Shown here one piece after another: positions 44,777 through 55,698 of a DNA stretch of 64,000 bases. The position numbers and the translations under genes were made by a program. This DNA is from Imbricaverruca yamaguchii (taxonomy: Eukaryota > Arthropoda > Thecostraca > Neoverrucidae): assembly GCA_034440575.1 (NCBI GenBank), contig JAOTOL010001638.1, forward strand, positions 2,713,501 to 2,777,500. Direction: 5' to 3'. Every line of letters begins with the position of its first letter. The stretch's first letter is position 1. Below the pieces are notes generated by a model. The model made no database searches and was not told where the DNA came from. It saw only the letters and a program-made list of their open reading frames with translations.

Positions 44777-44784
44777 ATGGACAT

Positions 44785-46750
44785 GGCTAATGCGGCGGGC
44801 AATTCACGTCCTACTCGCATGTGTCGCCGCTCTGGCGGCTGCATCTGGAAGCTTTCGCGCGTTGTCTTCCATTGGCGTGTAGATACAGGGGCCATTCTAG
44901 ATGACCAAAAGAACCATGGCTCACGAGGGGAGTCCGATATTTTGCACTATAATGACATTTTCTTGAAGTTCATATCATCCATATCAAAAGTTGCAAATAC
45001 GTAGGGTGAGGGAGTGAGGGCGTAGGGTGAGGGAGGCGAGTGCCCTTTCAAAAGCGTGCCAATCTACACCTCTGCAGAGTTCGGAAGCTGACTTTAAAGA
45101 TTGATTCTGACCCGACCTGATTTACTCAGTGCTGACACGTTGTTTTACTATGCTATTGATGCTATGCTATGCTACGTTCATTGATGTTAGTTCCAGGATA
45201 AAGCATAGCCGAGCCTCTTTTAACAACTTCCAGGAGTCTCAGCCGAGGTGAGTGCCATGTGTGGTGATTTAATGTTATCCCTGATCACCTCATTATCGGC
45301 CAAAATGCAAACGATGGTATGCTTTGAGCCCGTCATGACCAGGGTCTTTCTAACGGTATGTTGAATTTTGTCATAGACCGTGTAGGCATTAAGTTAGAAG
45401 GAGCTTTCAAGTCCCACTCCCCTCTCCGGTCCGGCGATGGTTAATTTATCGGCCCGCCAGACGAGATAGACGTCGGAAGCGCAGCGAGTTTCGTAGCTTT
45501 ATCGGGAAGCTGATCAGGAACGCACGATTGATTTGGATTAAAACTGCACCATGCTTTGAGCACGTCAGCTTCACCTAATGGGTTGTCATAAAGCGTGGTC
45601 GCTAGGGTCGTGACGTCGTCTTAGGGCGTGGCCTTGTTAATGTTCTCAATTGGCTATGCCTGTGGGGAAAATAAATAATTTAGATGCTTTTCAAGATCAC
45701 TGACTGCAATACCTCCATAGGCCATAGACATCGGTCTTATGGTGTGCTGCGTATTACGACTGATCACTTTTGGTGGCATTGGTTATAGGACGGGTGTTTA
45801 AGTTGAGTCAGGTGACTAATTGTTTTCCGATGAAAGTATTGGTGGTGCGTCCGTTTTGGCCGGTGACATATAGTTGTTGTGTTGAATTTTCCGTCCGTTC
45901 TAACCAGCGTCACCTTGTTGTTTTGCTCATCGAGAAAGTCGATCACATTTGTTGTAAGGGAGTTCTCCATTAGCTCGAGGTTTTTGCACCGTGTACACGA
46001 GTCGAATTTGTTTCATGGCGTTCTGCTTAGTTCTGCCGGCCTTGTGTTCTGCCCTGGTTACATCGATAATTGTCCGTTTTATTCGCACACGGTGTCGTCA
46101 ATGTTTTCTACTATGGTACAAGTGCACTGAGTGGGGAGTAAAATATCAGACAATCGACCGAAATACAGTCCACTGTAGTTCGAACCGTTCTATATTCTAG
46201 CTGCATGGCGAATTTGAGATAAATTTTCGCATTCGCAGACTGAAGGATGGTCAAGGTTTCCGAATGATGAGGCGGTACCGCCTTGACTTATGACAGCATC
46301 ATCGGATGATAAGGTTAGGTCGCACAAGTTGTGCGACGCTTTACCGTGTCTGGTGGGCTCGCGGATCAGTGGGTTGGTTATAGTGTTCGCATCGTGTCAC
46401 TGAGTCCATAGTCAAAAGGCACTATTCACTTGTGGTGCCGATGTCGATTGAGATATATGTTGCCTGTCCTGTGTTAATGTCACCGATAAAAGCGAGACAG
46501 CCAGCACGGTTGCGTCAGTCAGTCTGCCTGGAAAGTCACGTTGTCGTTGGGCTGTCGGGTATAGGGAGAGAAGACGACAATATAGGCTGCGCAAACAATA
46601 ATCATTCATGATGCAGTTGTGCGTATGCAACAAGCATGCGTCGGTGCCGCTTAATTATGCTTCGGTGAGTGCATGTGCCATTATTTGATGAGTAGCTGCA
46701 AATTACTATTGTTCATGTAAACGGACAGGTTTAGTTATGATGTTAATGTT
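44785..46750. other. Intergenic, with a possible Penelope-like relic
   Basis: Apart from the relic listed next and a short 'gtgagggagtgagggcg' duplication near 45005-45040, nothing is recognised. Confidence 0.4.
45700..46040 (-). pseudogene. Possible Penelope-like reverse transcriptase fragment
   Basis: The minus-strand frame 45970-45764 contains IDFLDEQNNKVTLVRTDGKF followed by a stretch resembling the FLD...R.DGK..T..YRKPTHT..Y...HP block of Penelope-like reverse transcriptases, with a likely frameshift before a VIRTL-like continuation. Only this block is recognisable. A degenerate match by eye, so tentative. Confidence 0.35.
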
Positions 46751-46753
46751 AAG

Positions 46754-47125
46754 AGTGTCAGCGAATCGTGCGGACGGCAGCGGCAGCGCCGGCGATAGTG
46801 TCAGCGAGTCGTCCCGACGGCAGCGGCAGCGTCGGAGATAGTGTCAGCGAGTCATCCCGACGGCAGCGGCAGCGCCGGAGATAGTGTCAGCGAATCGTGC
46901 GGACGGCGCGCGGCCGGAGATGTGTGCGTATCCGACGGCGGGCGCGCCGGGATAGTGTCAGCGAGTCATCCCGACGGCAGCGGCAGCGCCGGAGATAGTG
47001 TCAGCGAATCGTGCGGACGGCAGCGGCAGCGCCGGCGATAGTGTCAGCGAGTCGAGCGGCGGCAACGGCAGCGCCGGCGATTGTGTCAAAGAGTCGAGCG
47101 GCGGCAGTAGCAGCGCCGGCAACGA
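46754..47125. repeat. 43-bp minisatellite
   Basis: Eight or nine units starting 'agtgtcagcgaatcgtgcgg' and continuing 'acggcagcggcagcgccggc'; one central unit is rearranged. Long Ser/Gly-rich frames are by-products. Confidence 0.9.
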
Positions 47126-47129
47126 AGTC

Positions 47130-48540
47130 ATAGTCTTTTGGCACAGCGACAGAAGCGGCCAGTCGCAGACCTCGGTCAGCGCTTTCAGTCATGGGCGACT
47201 CGCCGTTTATTTGGAGCCAACGCGAGCTCGGTCGCCGGTGTTACTGCGCGGGATCGCTGTTGTGGAGACGCCGCCGCCGTCGGCAGCGCCGACAGCAACG
47301 TTAGCGTTGACCACAGCCGCACCCAGATTCTCGCGCAAGTCAGCGGAGTATCCGATGGTCTGTGTGCGTCCTTCGCGAATCAGAATCTTAACCCTGTCCA
47401 TGTCGGTGCATGCTACGTGTGTGGGCTCGCTATGATGCTACCACCGTGTCTGGCAATGTAGTGATGCTTTGCACCGGGTGAAATTTTAAAGTATATGTAT
47501 ATGTTTGAGATTTCCGACGTGCTCCTCCAGGCAGAATTATAAAACCAGGCGTTTCTCCTACCCCAGTGAGCGACAGCCTTTGAATGCTGCTATGATAGGT
47601 GTGAGGCACTACATACTCGTGCATAGATTATTGCGGAAGTTAGCGCAATTATTTGCTTTGAGTGTTCAATAGAAATTAATTACACAAAACGCAAATATTC
47701 TACTACCTAAGATTCATGTACAATGACTAACGGAATGTCAGCTTAGTGACAGTTTTCTAATGCGGATTTCCTCGTGCAAAATTACGGAGACTATTTCGAC
47801 TTCTATGAACCGATAACATTGCGAACCGGCGACTTTCCGTCGGCTTTTGCGACAGATATAACGGGTGCGACAGGGTCTTGAAGTTGTCCAAGCCACTGAT
47901 AGTAGCACACGTAATTATGCAAGCCATGGGGTCATCGTTGGAGGGACTAACCACCCCCTCAGGCGGATTACAAGCTGACATTAAAAAGTCCCAAGAGCCC
48001 ACAATGTCTAATCCATCGAATACGTTCAGAATCCCCAATGATCAGAGGACCGAAGTGCTCATAATCTTCAGTTTGTGAACAATGCTACATGCCTCCGATG
48101 CTTAAAACTCCCGACTGCTCATGCTGCTGAATCTGTTAAAAGCATTCACAATATCCTAGTTATTTAGCTGCTCATAATTCCTAATCCTAAAAAAAAAACG
48201 GTCAAAACCCTAATGTTCAAGAGCACCAACTGCTCATACTATTCAATCGGCAAAACATATATAAAATAAACCGATGCCCAGAAGCATCAACTAATGATTT
48301 TGCATTATCATGAATGGTTTCGTCCTTCGATCTTTGGGAAAGGCCATATTGAAGATGATCACAGAAAGGGATGGAACCGGGAGTCTCTGCCCTCGGTCTC
48401 AACTCAACTCAATGGGAGATGATACAAATTGTCATGAAAAAACGTTCTCTCTTCCATTTTCAACTTACTGCCACACTCATACCATTTTGAAAAATGATTA
48501 AAAATATACGGTTATCGTACATCAAAATGAATGGAGACGT
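47130..48540. other. Non-coding stretch, nothing recognised
   Basis: A GC-rich part (47130-47460) has open frames on both strands without family resemblance; the rest is AT-rich. Confidence 0.5.
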
Positions 48541-48544
48541 ATCA

Positions 48545-48890
48545 TAACCTCCACAGGTCGTAACCTCCACAGGTCACAACCTCCACAAATTCAACACATC
48601 GCAGCGGTCGTAACCTCCACAGGTCATAACCTCCACAGGTCGCAACCTCCACAAGTCCGCAGCGGTCATAACCTCAACAGGTCGTAACCTCCACAAGTCC
48701 GCAGCGGTCATAACCTCCACAGGTCGTAACCTCCACAACTCCGAAGCGGTCATAACCTCCACAGGTCATAACCTCCACAGGTCGTAATCCCCACAGGTTG
48801 CAACCTCCACAAGTCCACAGCAGTCATAACCTCCACAACTCAGCAGCGGTCGTAACCTCCACAGGTTGCAACCTCCACAGATTCAAGAAC
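48545..48890. repeat. ~15-bp tandem repeat 'gtcgtaacctccaca'
   Basis: More than 20 units of 'cataacctccacaggt' type, grouped into a higher-order unit that includes 'agtccgcagcggt'. Confidence 0.92.
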
Positions 48891-49074
48891 TTTTTTAATT
48901 TTCTAGAAGCATCACTTCAGATAGCTCTCGCTAGGTAGCAGCACGGTCTACATATTACACTAATGAGATTGAATGCTGAATCATAGGTAACAATATTTCT
49001 CGCCAGATGGCAGGATGATACATTTGAGTACGTGCTTTTTGCGTGCAGCTTTCCTATTGTTCGAGAGCTCGGTA

Positions 49075-49222
49075 GCCCGCGCATCGACGCGTGGGAAAGT
49101 AATGCGTTGCGCAGTGGCGGATGATCGAATAACATTCACACGATTTTCGCTTGCAATGCGTCGACGCGTGGGAAAATAATGCGACACGAGGTGGCGGATG
49201 ATGGCAAGACATTTACATGCTA
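49075..49222. repeat. Two-copy ~75-bp tandem duplication
   Basis: 'gcgtcgacgcgtgggaaa', 'taatgcg' and 'tggcggatgatg' occur in order twice. Confidence 0.75.
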
Positions 49223-51800
49223 TCCGCCTGCAATATCATGCCTTTTCATGACCTGGTCAGGCGTAGGAACGTCCCAAAAAGTGAATGTGCCAGGGTGAAC
49301 AGCAGGGACGCAGGAAGGAATTTCGCAAAGTATCATGGTTGAGCACTTTTGGATAGATAACCCGATAATTTTAATTGTAAACACACAACTTTTACCACTA
49401 AAATGGGGACCGCTAAAGGGATGGGGCAGACCCCAGGACGCGCTTATGGCTAACAACAAGTGCGATACTGAAAAGCAGGGATGCGGGAGCAGTGATCAAT
49501 TTCCTTCCCGTTGAGGTTATGTCGCATGCAGCCATTCAGCGAATTCAATCCATCGGATTAACATTCGCCGCCCGGCCTCGATGCGCGTCGGTCACGAGGC
49601 ACGAAGAACAAACCACGTGGCCGACGCCACAAACTGAATCAATGTCGATTAAGTTCACCATATGATATTTCTCGGAGTAAAAATGGACGGACGTGAAGGA
49701 AACTACAGTTGCCAAAGGAGCAAACGATGACTTATAAATCACAGGACGTAATTCTACACGAAATAATTCGAACTTAAAACGGTGAACGTACAAAGTTATC
49801 AAGATTTTGAAGGAGTGGCGTTCGAGCCGGTGCGGATTGATTACCTCGAATGACCTGCTCCCTTGACACGGGAGAAGACTGGCCAGGGCTTCGCGTTCAC
49901 TCGCAAGAAAGTAATAAAATTAAAAGTTACGCAACACATGAGAAGTTACACGTTGGAATCTTACACATTTTCGGCAAATAGGGCGATCGAGCATACGACA
50001 ACGTTCCTGTGATATGTGATGTGATGATGCCAGTGATATGCCGATTAAGGAATGTGGCAAAATTTCCTTCTCTGCCACTATTTTTTCATTCAAGAGATGA
50101 TCCCCTCTTCTCCTCCATACATGGTATGCATAGACAACTGTATCGTTGTTTGCTCTGACGGTGGAATGCTCTCACGCTACAAATGTAGTTACTTCGCCCT
50201 GTGTTGTTTTTCTAACACGAATTCATTATACGCGCACAAGCTGGTCATTGTCCCGAAAATCGATGGAAATGGGGACAGTCGGGTGTACTCATTGTATTGC
50301 ACGCGACGACGTAGGTAAATCAGCGAACATATACCTGACACAGTTGATGGTTCATCGAACACACAAGTACTACACATTCGTACACTTGAGCTGGTTGTTC
50401 GTGTTTAGTTGTCGGGCACTCCAGGGGTGGTACGGTCAGGGAACGAACACATTGGGAGGATGTCTCCAGGGTGTCCGAAGCAAACTAACGCTTACTCAAA
50501 ATTTGCTTTGATCAAGTATGTGCTCATCGACCTCACGATAAAGATACCACAATTAATCCTGATGTCAGATTATTTTTTTAATTCAAGGTAATGAATACAT
50601 CTGGCATCGAAATATAGGTGTCCACATTAAACCATACTTACGTACTATTTATGAGGCGAGCTGGTGTGCCAGACTCATAGTTATTTGTTTTGAATCAGCT
50701 TAGTCAGTGTGTAATATCACCCTTGCGTGGTATACAATACAGCTGTTTGCTTGTTTTCTTTTGTTTGTTTGTTTTTTGTTGACAGTGGTTATTCATGATT
50801 GCTATCGGACATTGCCGGAATAAGTTCACTTCATCACACCAACTTTCCAGCTGACAAGGCAACCCTGAACCAAACGACACATCCTGTATCCAGAAGAGAT
50901 TCGTGCGATATCAGCACAGACACTGCGTGAAGCATTCACTGCTGCACATTCAATGCATGACATTCCTGCTGCGGCTGCTGTAGCTTTTACGTCACAGTAA
51001 ATCACTTATGTTCCAGTAAATGAATTACGGGCAAGGGCGAATTCCGCGAACAAGTCTACTTTCTGATGCAAGAGTTGACGCACCACTGCACATGATGCAA
51101 GTGTTCATCCGAGCGGATGATGATCCTGTACTAGTTTGTTCTCAAATAAAATTGTTTGCGGCGGCAATTCAAACTGCGTTCATCTTTCAGGAGCGATTCA
51201 AGTTACAATATAACATTTCAAGTGATAAATTTCTCACTCGCAGCACCATATCTGTTCGATCACTCTGATATTTACCACCTTTTGTCACAATATTTCTTCT
51301 TATTTCATATTTCAGTGCTCTTAATTTGTGTTCAAAGAACGAGGTTCATGGTGGCATTATTGCGAGTGGGCCGCCTGCCATATACCTCGCACCGCAGACG
51401 GAACTTGCGATCTGTCCCGAACGGGAAAGAGGCAAAGTGCTTGGTTTGCGTTCCAGGGGTTCGAGTTCGGTCCGCAGGGAGGCATGCGGCTTTTAATTTC
51501 TGCCTTCAGTAACGCACTTTGGTGAATGCAAATGTATCGTTGCATGATGCATAGTAACCGAAATCACTTTAGCTCTCCGTGCATGCTTGATAGTGATTTG
51601 CTGTATAGACATCCAAAGCAATGCGCGTGTGATTTCTTATAGCTGATATTCGACAACACCGCGCTTTGAACGTTTGTCCTCGTTCTCCCAACAGCCCAAT
51701 GGAATCCTTGTACTAGCCTATGGCGATCGATGATGCACTCACTGTGTTACCGAATTTTACAACGTGTTAACCAGCACGCAAGAAGCGTATATCTGCGCTC
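49223..51800. other. Non-coding stretch, nothing recognised
   Basis: Short open frames only (for example 50146-50511 and 51156-51512), none with a recognisable domain or coding signature. Confidence 0.5.
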
Positions 51801-52700
51801 AGCTCAAGCACCTCTGAAGTTTTCACAAGCTGGACAGTTCAACTCACCGAGTTTATTCTGAACTGGCGTCATCATTGGACCGGATTGTGCCCTTCGCTCC
51901 TCCTCTGAACCTGCAGGCTTCAGCGGCCACTCGCGCAGACCAGGCGGACTCAGGCAATCCGTCTCCACCTCGGGAGATCGGGCCACTTGCGAGCGTGCTT
52001 GGGCCGACGACATCATCTCTGGCCGTGCATGTGTTTCGCCAGCATGCGCCGACCAGGCGGCTGCCTGCAACCTGCAGCGGCAAAATGCGATTCGCAGTTT
52101 TGCCGGCAGAGTTGGAAACGTATCACTACAAAATAACATGGGAGTTCCAAACTAGAAATGGAAGCCGAAAAGCGCCATTTGCCATCTAGTAATGAACAGC
52201 AGCGACGAAACCGGGTCCAACATCCCAGTATGGTTGCCGGGTTGTTCTTCACCCCCGAAAACCACAATATGCTGTTCTCCCTCGCGCGTGGTACGGTCTT
52301 CGTTGCCCACAAACATCTGCGCCATCAGTTGTGCGGCCGCCGTTCCCAGCCTGTGACGAGACACTCCCAGCCTGTGACGAGACACTCCACGGTCCGCGAC
52401 CACCGCGCCCGATTGCTGTGGCATTTGCCGTTCTGGTCGTTATTTGTTCGCCACAGAGGCGACAAACTTGTTTCCCATCGGCCCGGCTGTCGGCCCCGAT
52501 GAGCCACGGCCCCGGGACGGCGTCGGCGGGGGTCGATACAGCCCGGCGCCTGCGCCGCCGCCGGCTGCATCTTGGCACGGCGTTGCAGAAATGTGCAAAT
52601 GAGCAGCGGCTTTGCTGGTGGCATGGCCGGCTTTCTGTCGGCGTTCCCGTGGTAGTCAACGAATTCGAAGTCCGGTTCAATGGATGAGGAAGTCGGAGAC
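51800..52700. other. GC-rich stretch with overlapping frames, possibly a retroelement relic
   Basis: Several frames of 90-195 codons overlap on both strands. One minus-strand frame has KQVCRLCGEQ, vaguely like a gag zinc knuckle, with the downstream part out of frame. A doubled 'agtgtctcgtcacaggctgg' (minus strand) lies at 52347-52390. No confident call. Confidence 0.3.
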
Positions 52701-53580
52701 GAGGGTCGCCAATATACATACACATATTACGATTAAATGATGTTGATTTCACTCGTCGACTAAAGGTCATTGGACAACCTAAAATATGAAAGTGGAACAG
52801 CGATATGTAGCAAAAGTAAATGTTACAATAATGCATGCAATAGGTGTGGTCGAATACTACACAACCATTCGATTAAACATAACTGGGTACATGTATGACC
52901 ATAACACCGGATCATAGCGCATTTACTAATCCATGACTCCAGTTTATATATTGGCATGAAGCATGCCCTTAGTATCCATGCCATGCCCTTAGCATCTTTA
53001 GCAAATACATTAGAAAATTGCTAGCTATCCTCTACACCTATGGCTGATTCCCTTCGCCCGGCATGTTCTACACAATCCTTGGAATATAATTATAAAAGGA
53101 TGAGGTCGGTTGCGCCGTTCTGAAAATACGAGCGTTCGACGCTCCTAAAAATAAGCTTGGCACATGTTTTTGTTTGCACCTGCACAAATAACTGATGCTC
53201 CCGTTTCGCTGAGCACATGCATATTAGGATTAATTGCCCTCCTACATGTGCTTGTGGTTGCTGATAAGAATTAGGCGATTGGAAGAACTGAAATGCGGTA
53301 CTGGGGGTGCACCGACGAGTGTGACACCCCTACCACGAGCTTTCATCATTACATAAAGTAAATATATACTTGTGTTCTGTGTTTTCCTATATTGAAAGTT
53401 TACTTCATTGGATGACGCAATTGCCTGCCACCCGTAAAATCTGACACACATCCTTCGATAAGTTATTCGATGGCACTTCCGGTTTGGTTTTAACTTTGCT
53501 AGTCCCGAATAGGAAACAAACTATCATGTGCATGCAGCCCACGGATGTGTCTACATTCGCACACAATGTCCAGTCGGTTC
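52701..53580. other. Non-coding AT-rich stretch, nothing recognised
   Basis: No supported gene or repeat. Confidence 0.5.
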
Positions 53581-54430
53581 ACGGCAAACGCATCCCTCGA
53601 AAACAACGCGACCATAGCATCTCAGACACACTTGAATTCCACCCACAGGATCTATCCAGCCACAGTAACAGCAACTGCAACATGGCTACCACACGTGGTG
53701 TCTCCCAACCACAGCCGATACATTCTAACCACAGCGGGAACTTGGCGGTCACAGCGAGCGCTAAGTGGCCACAGCGGGAACGTGTCAACGACAGCGGGGT
53801 CTCCCAGTCACGCCTGTGTCTGTCAACCGTCGTGGAAGTCTCAACCACAGCGGCAGTCTCTTCCGCGCGACAGAAGCGTAGCCACGGGGGGGGGTGAGAT
53901 CACGGCGCACTTCACGCCACGACGGCGGGTCTGGCGAATACAGCGCCGTTTGGCGGCGACCAGAGCATCGTCCACCGGGACCGAACACATCTCAGCCCGG
54001 CAGAATCGAGCGCCACGGAGAGAATGGCCGCCTTGACCCACAGCGGAAGCGCGCCAACAGTCAGTTGCGCCAGCCGCAGGAACCGGCCGCCAAATGACAG
54101 CGGCAGCATCCTTCTGCGAAGCTTGCCACTGCCAACTCACTGCAGAAATTGTGTGCATCACTGGTGCCAGTGGCGCCGCTGGTCCTGCCCCCCAGTTTGA
54201 TGAGCTGCGGAAACGCCGCTTGCATCGGTAAGACATAGTTGCTGAGTCTTTGTTGGACACGTCTGCAGTAGCTACAGCTGGAGTAGACACAGCTGGAGTA
54301 GACACAGCTGGAGTAGACGTAACTGGAGCCAACTCTCGAGTCCGCGTATTGATCGGAGTGAGATAGTGAGCTGGCAATTGGCTTTGAACCGACAGGGTTC
54401 ACCAAGGAATAGTAGCCTACAGTCTACCAA
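53581..54430. other. GC-rich stretch with 'ccacagcgg' repeats, unidentified
   Basis: Loose 'cacagcggga' repeats at 53640-53860 and a 15-bp tandem unit 'ctggagtagacacag' (about four copies, 54277-54335). A 178-codon minus-strand frame is open but has no recognisable domain. Confidence 0.4.
54277..54335. repeat. 15-bp tandem repeat
   Basis: About four copies of 'agctggagtagacac'. Confidence 0.9.
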
Positions 54431-55503
54431 AACCTTGTTCTTTATAACGAGTGATACGACCACGTAATTGGCTCAGAGCATGCGAGACAAGCCCTGCTTC
54501 GTACGAACCTCGTACTGTTACCATGAGCGGGAAAAATGCATGCAATTTCTGTGTAGTCCCAACAAAATCAAAATATTCAGACACACAACCGAATTTGGAT
54601 CGCACAATCGGAGAACCACTGGCATTATTTCTCCACTGAGACGTGGTCGCCTCTAACATGGCGTACTTGGACACACCTGCATCTGGCGGAGTCTCCCAAA
54701 GGAGGTTTCCTCACACCCACCGATTGGAACAGTGCACGCGGCGGCAATGTCATATCCGAGCACTAGACACTGAACAGTGTTGGTGCACACTGCCTGGTTC
54801 GAGAAACCAGTGACGATCACTGACTAGGCTACTGGCCCGACACGAAGCATTCGCTCATACTGAACTCAATGTAAGCTCGCCGTCGTTAAAGCATGGAATT
54901 TGGATGTCTCAAAATGCTTGGAGGTGTCCACTGCCAGTCAACTAGTAGACAGAAGATGACATGCTCGAAGCTACATAGATGCACTGGTTCCTAATTGATC
55001 TAGGTAACGTTTCTTTGAGTGGTCGCACGGATGGCTTCTACCTGTCGCAATGCAGCCACCATTCGGTGTGTCAATGGACATCCTGGGACGTTGTTTGACA
55101 ATTCAGTTACTGTCCAGGGTGTCCGTTCGTTCGAACATTTATGGGCACACTGAAGCGTGGAGTTGGCAACGTATTTGAGCTCGTTCTTCCCGTCCTCTAA
55201 CTGCACTGGTCTCGTGTCGTCACCAATCTGCGGCGGTCTTGATTTGAATGGGAGCACGCGCCACGGACCAGTCGCCGCTGCCGCAAAAAAGCAGCTGCGA
55301 CATCCACCTCAGCGTGCGTCCACTGCGACTATCACATCATCGATGCATCTGACGCCAGCCTGTCCAAGAGGGCGCCCGTTTAGAAAGCGACTGATTCACA
55401 CAGCACCCGAGCCGGCGACCGTCCGTCGAGCGCCGCCGCGCCGCCGCCAACGTCGTCGCCGAACCCGCCGAGTGGCTCAGCCGTGACGCCGCCGCCGGCG
55501 ACG
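54431..55503. other. Region 3' of the nAChR gene
   Basis: Should hold the nAChR 3' UTR on the minus strand, directly below 55504. No clear poly(A) signal or other gene was seen. Confidence 0.5.
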
Positions 55504-55698
55504 TTACTCCTCGGGCCCCATGGTGCTGAGGTCGGTCCGCGCCACCTTGGACTTGAGTCGGTCGATCGGCGTCGTGGTGTCGTAGAGCGACGGCGCCTGC
55601 AGCAGGATGGCGCACGTGCCGATCACGCACGCCAGCGAGAACAGGATCAGGAAGAGCCGGTCCAGCACCATGGCCACGTACTGCCAGTCGGCCTCGAT
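55504..55698 (-). CDS. nAChR alpha last exon (TM4 and C terminus)
   Basis: Acceptor 'ccgtgtttcag' (minus strand) then [20 protein letters not shown] and [15 protein letters not shown], ending with TAA at 55506-55504. [12 protein letters not shown] and QAPSLYD are hallmark nAChR alpha sequences. Confidence 0.96.
   Translation of the reverse strand: MEADWQYVAMVLDRLFLILFSLACVIGTCAILLQAPSLYDTTTPIDRLKSKVARTDLSTMGPEE

Larger units (their letters stand above)
41728..44784. mobile_element. DNA transposon with ~385-bp TIRs and 8-bp target-site duplication
   Basis: The element proper is 41736-44776 (3,041 bp). It begins TAGGGTGGAGTGATTT and ends with the exact complement, flanked on both sides by ATGGACAT (41728-41735 and 44777-44784). 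The inverted repeats run from 41736 to about 42120 and from about 44394 to 44776, with landmarks such as 'aagccgccgcgcctc', 'ttgaaaattgtgcc' and 'cactgccctctatcgg' conserved in both. A transposase-like coding region lies between. An 8-bp duplication with a D plus CxxH motif fits hAT-like elements, but TIRs this long are unusual for hAT; the superfamily is left open. Confidence 0.85.

Noticed and set aside
48545..48890. CRISPR array
   Set aside because: Regularly spaced short units look array-like, but the intervening sequence is itself repetitive, there are no unique spacers, and the genome is eukaryotic.
53841..54377. 178-codon minus-strand frame as a gene
   Set aside because: Overlapping open frames on both strands in GC-rich repetitive sequence, a run of VSTPA repeats from the 15-bp array, and no domain.
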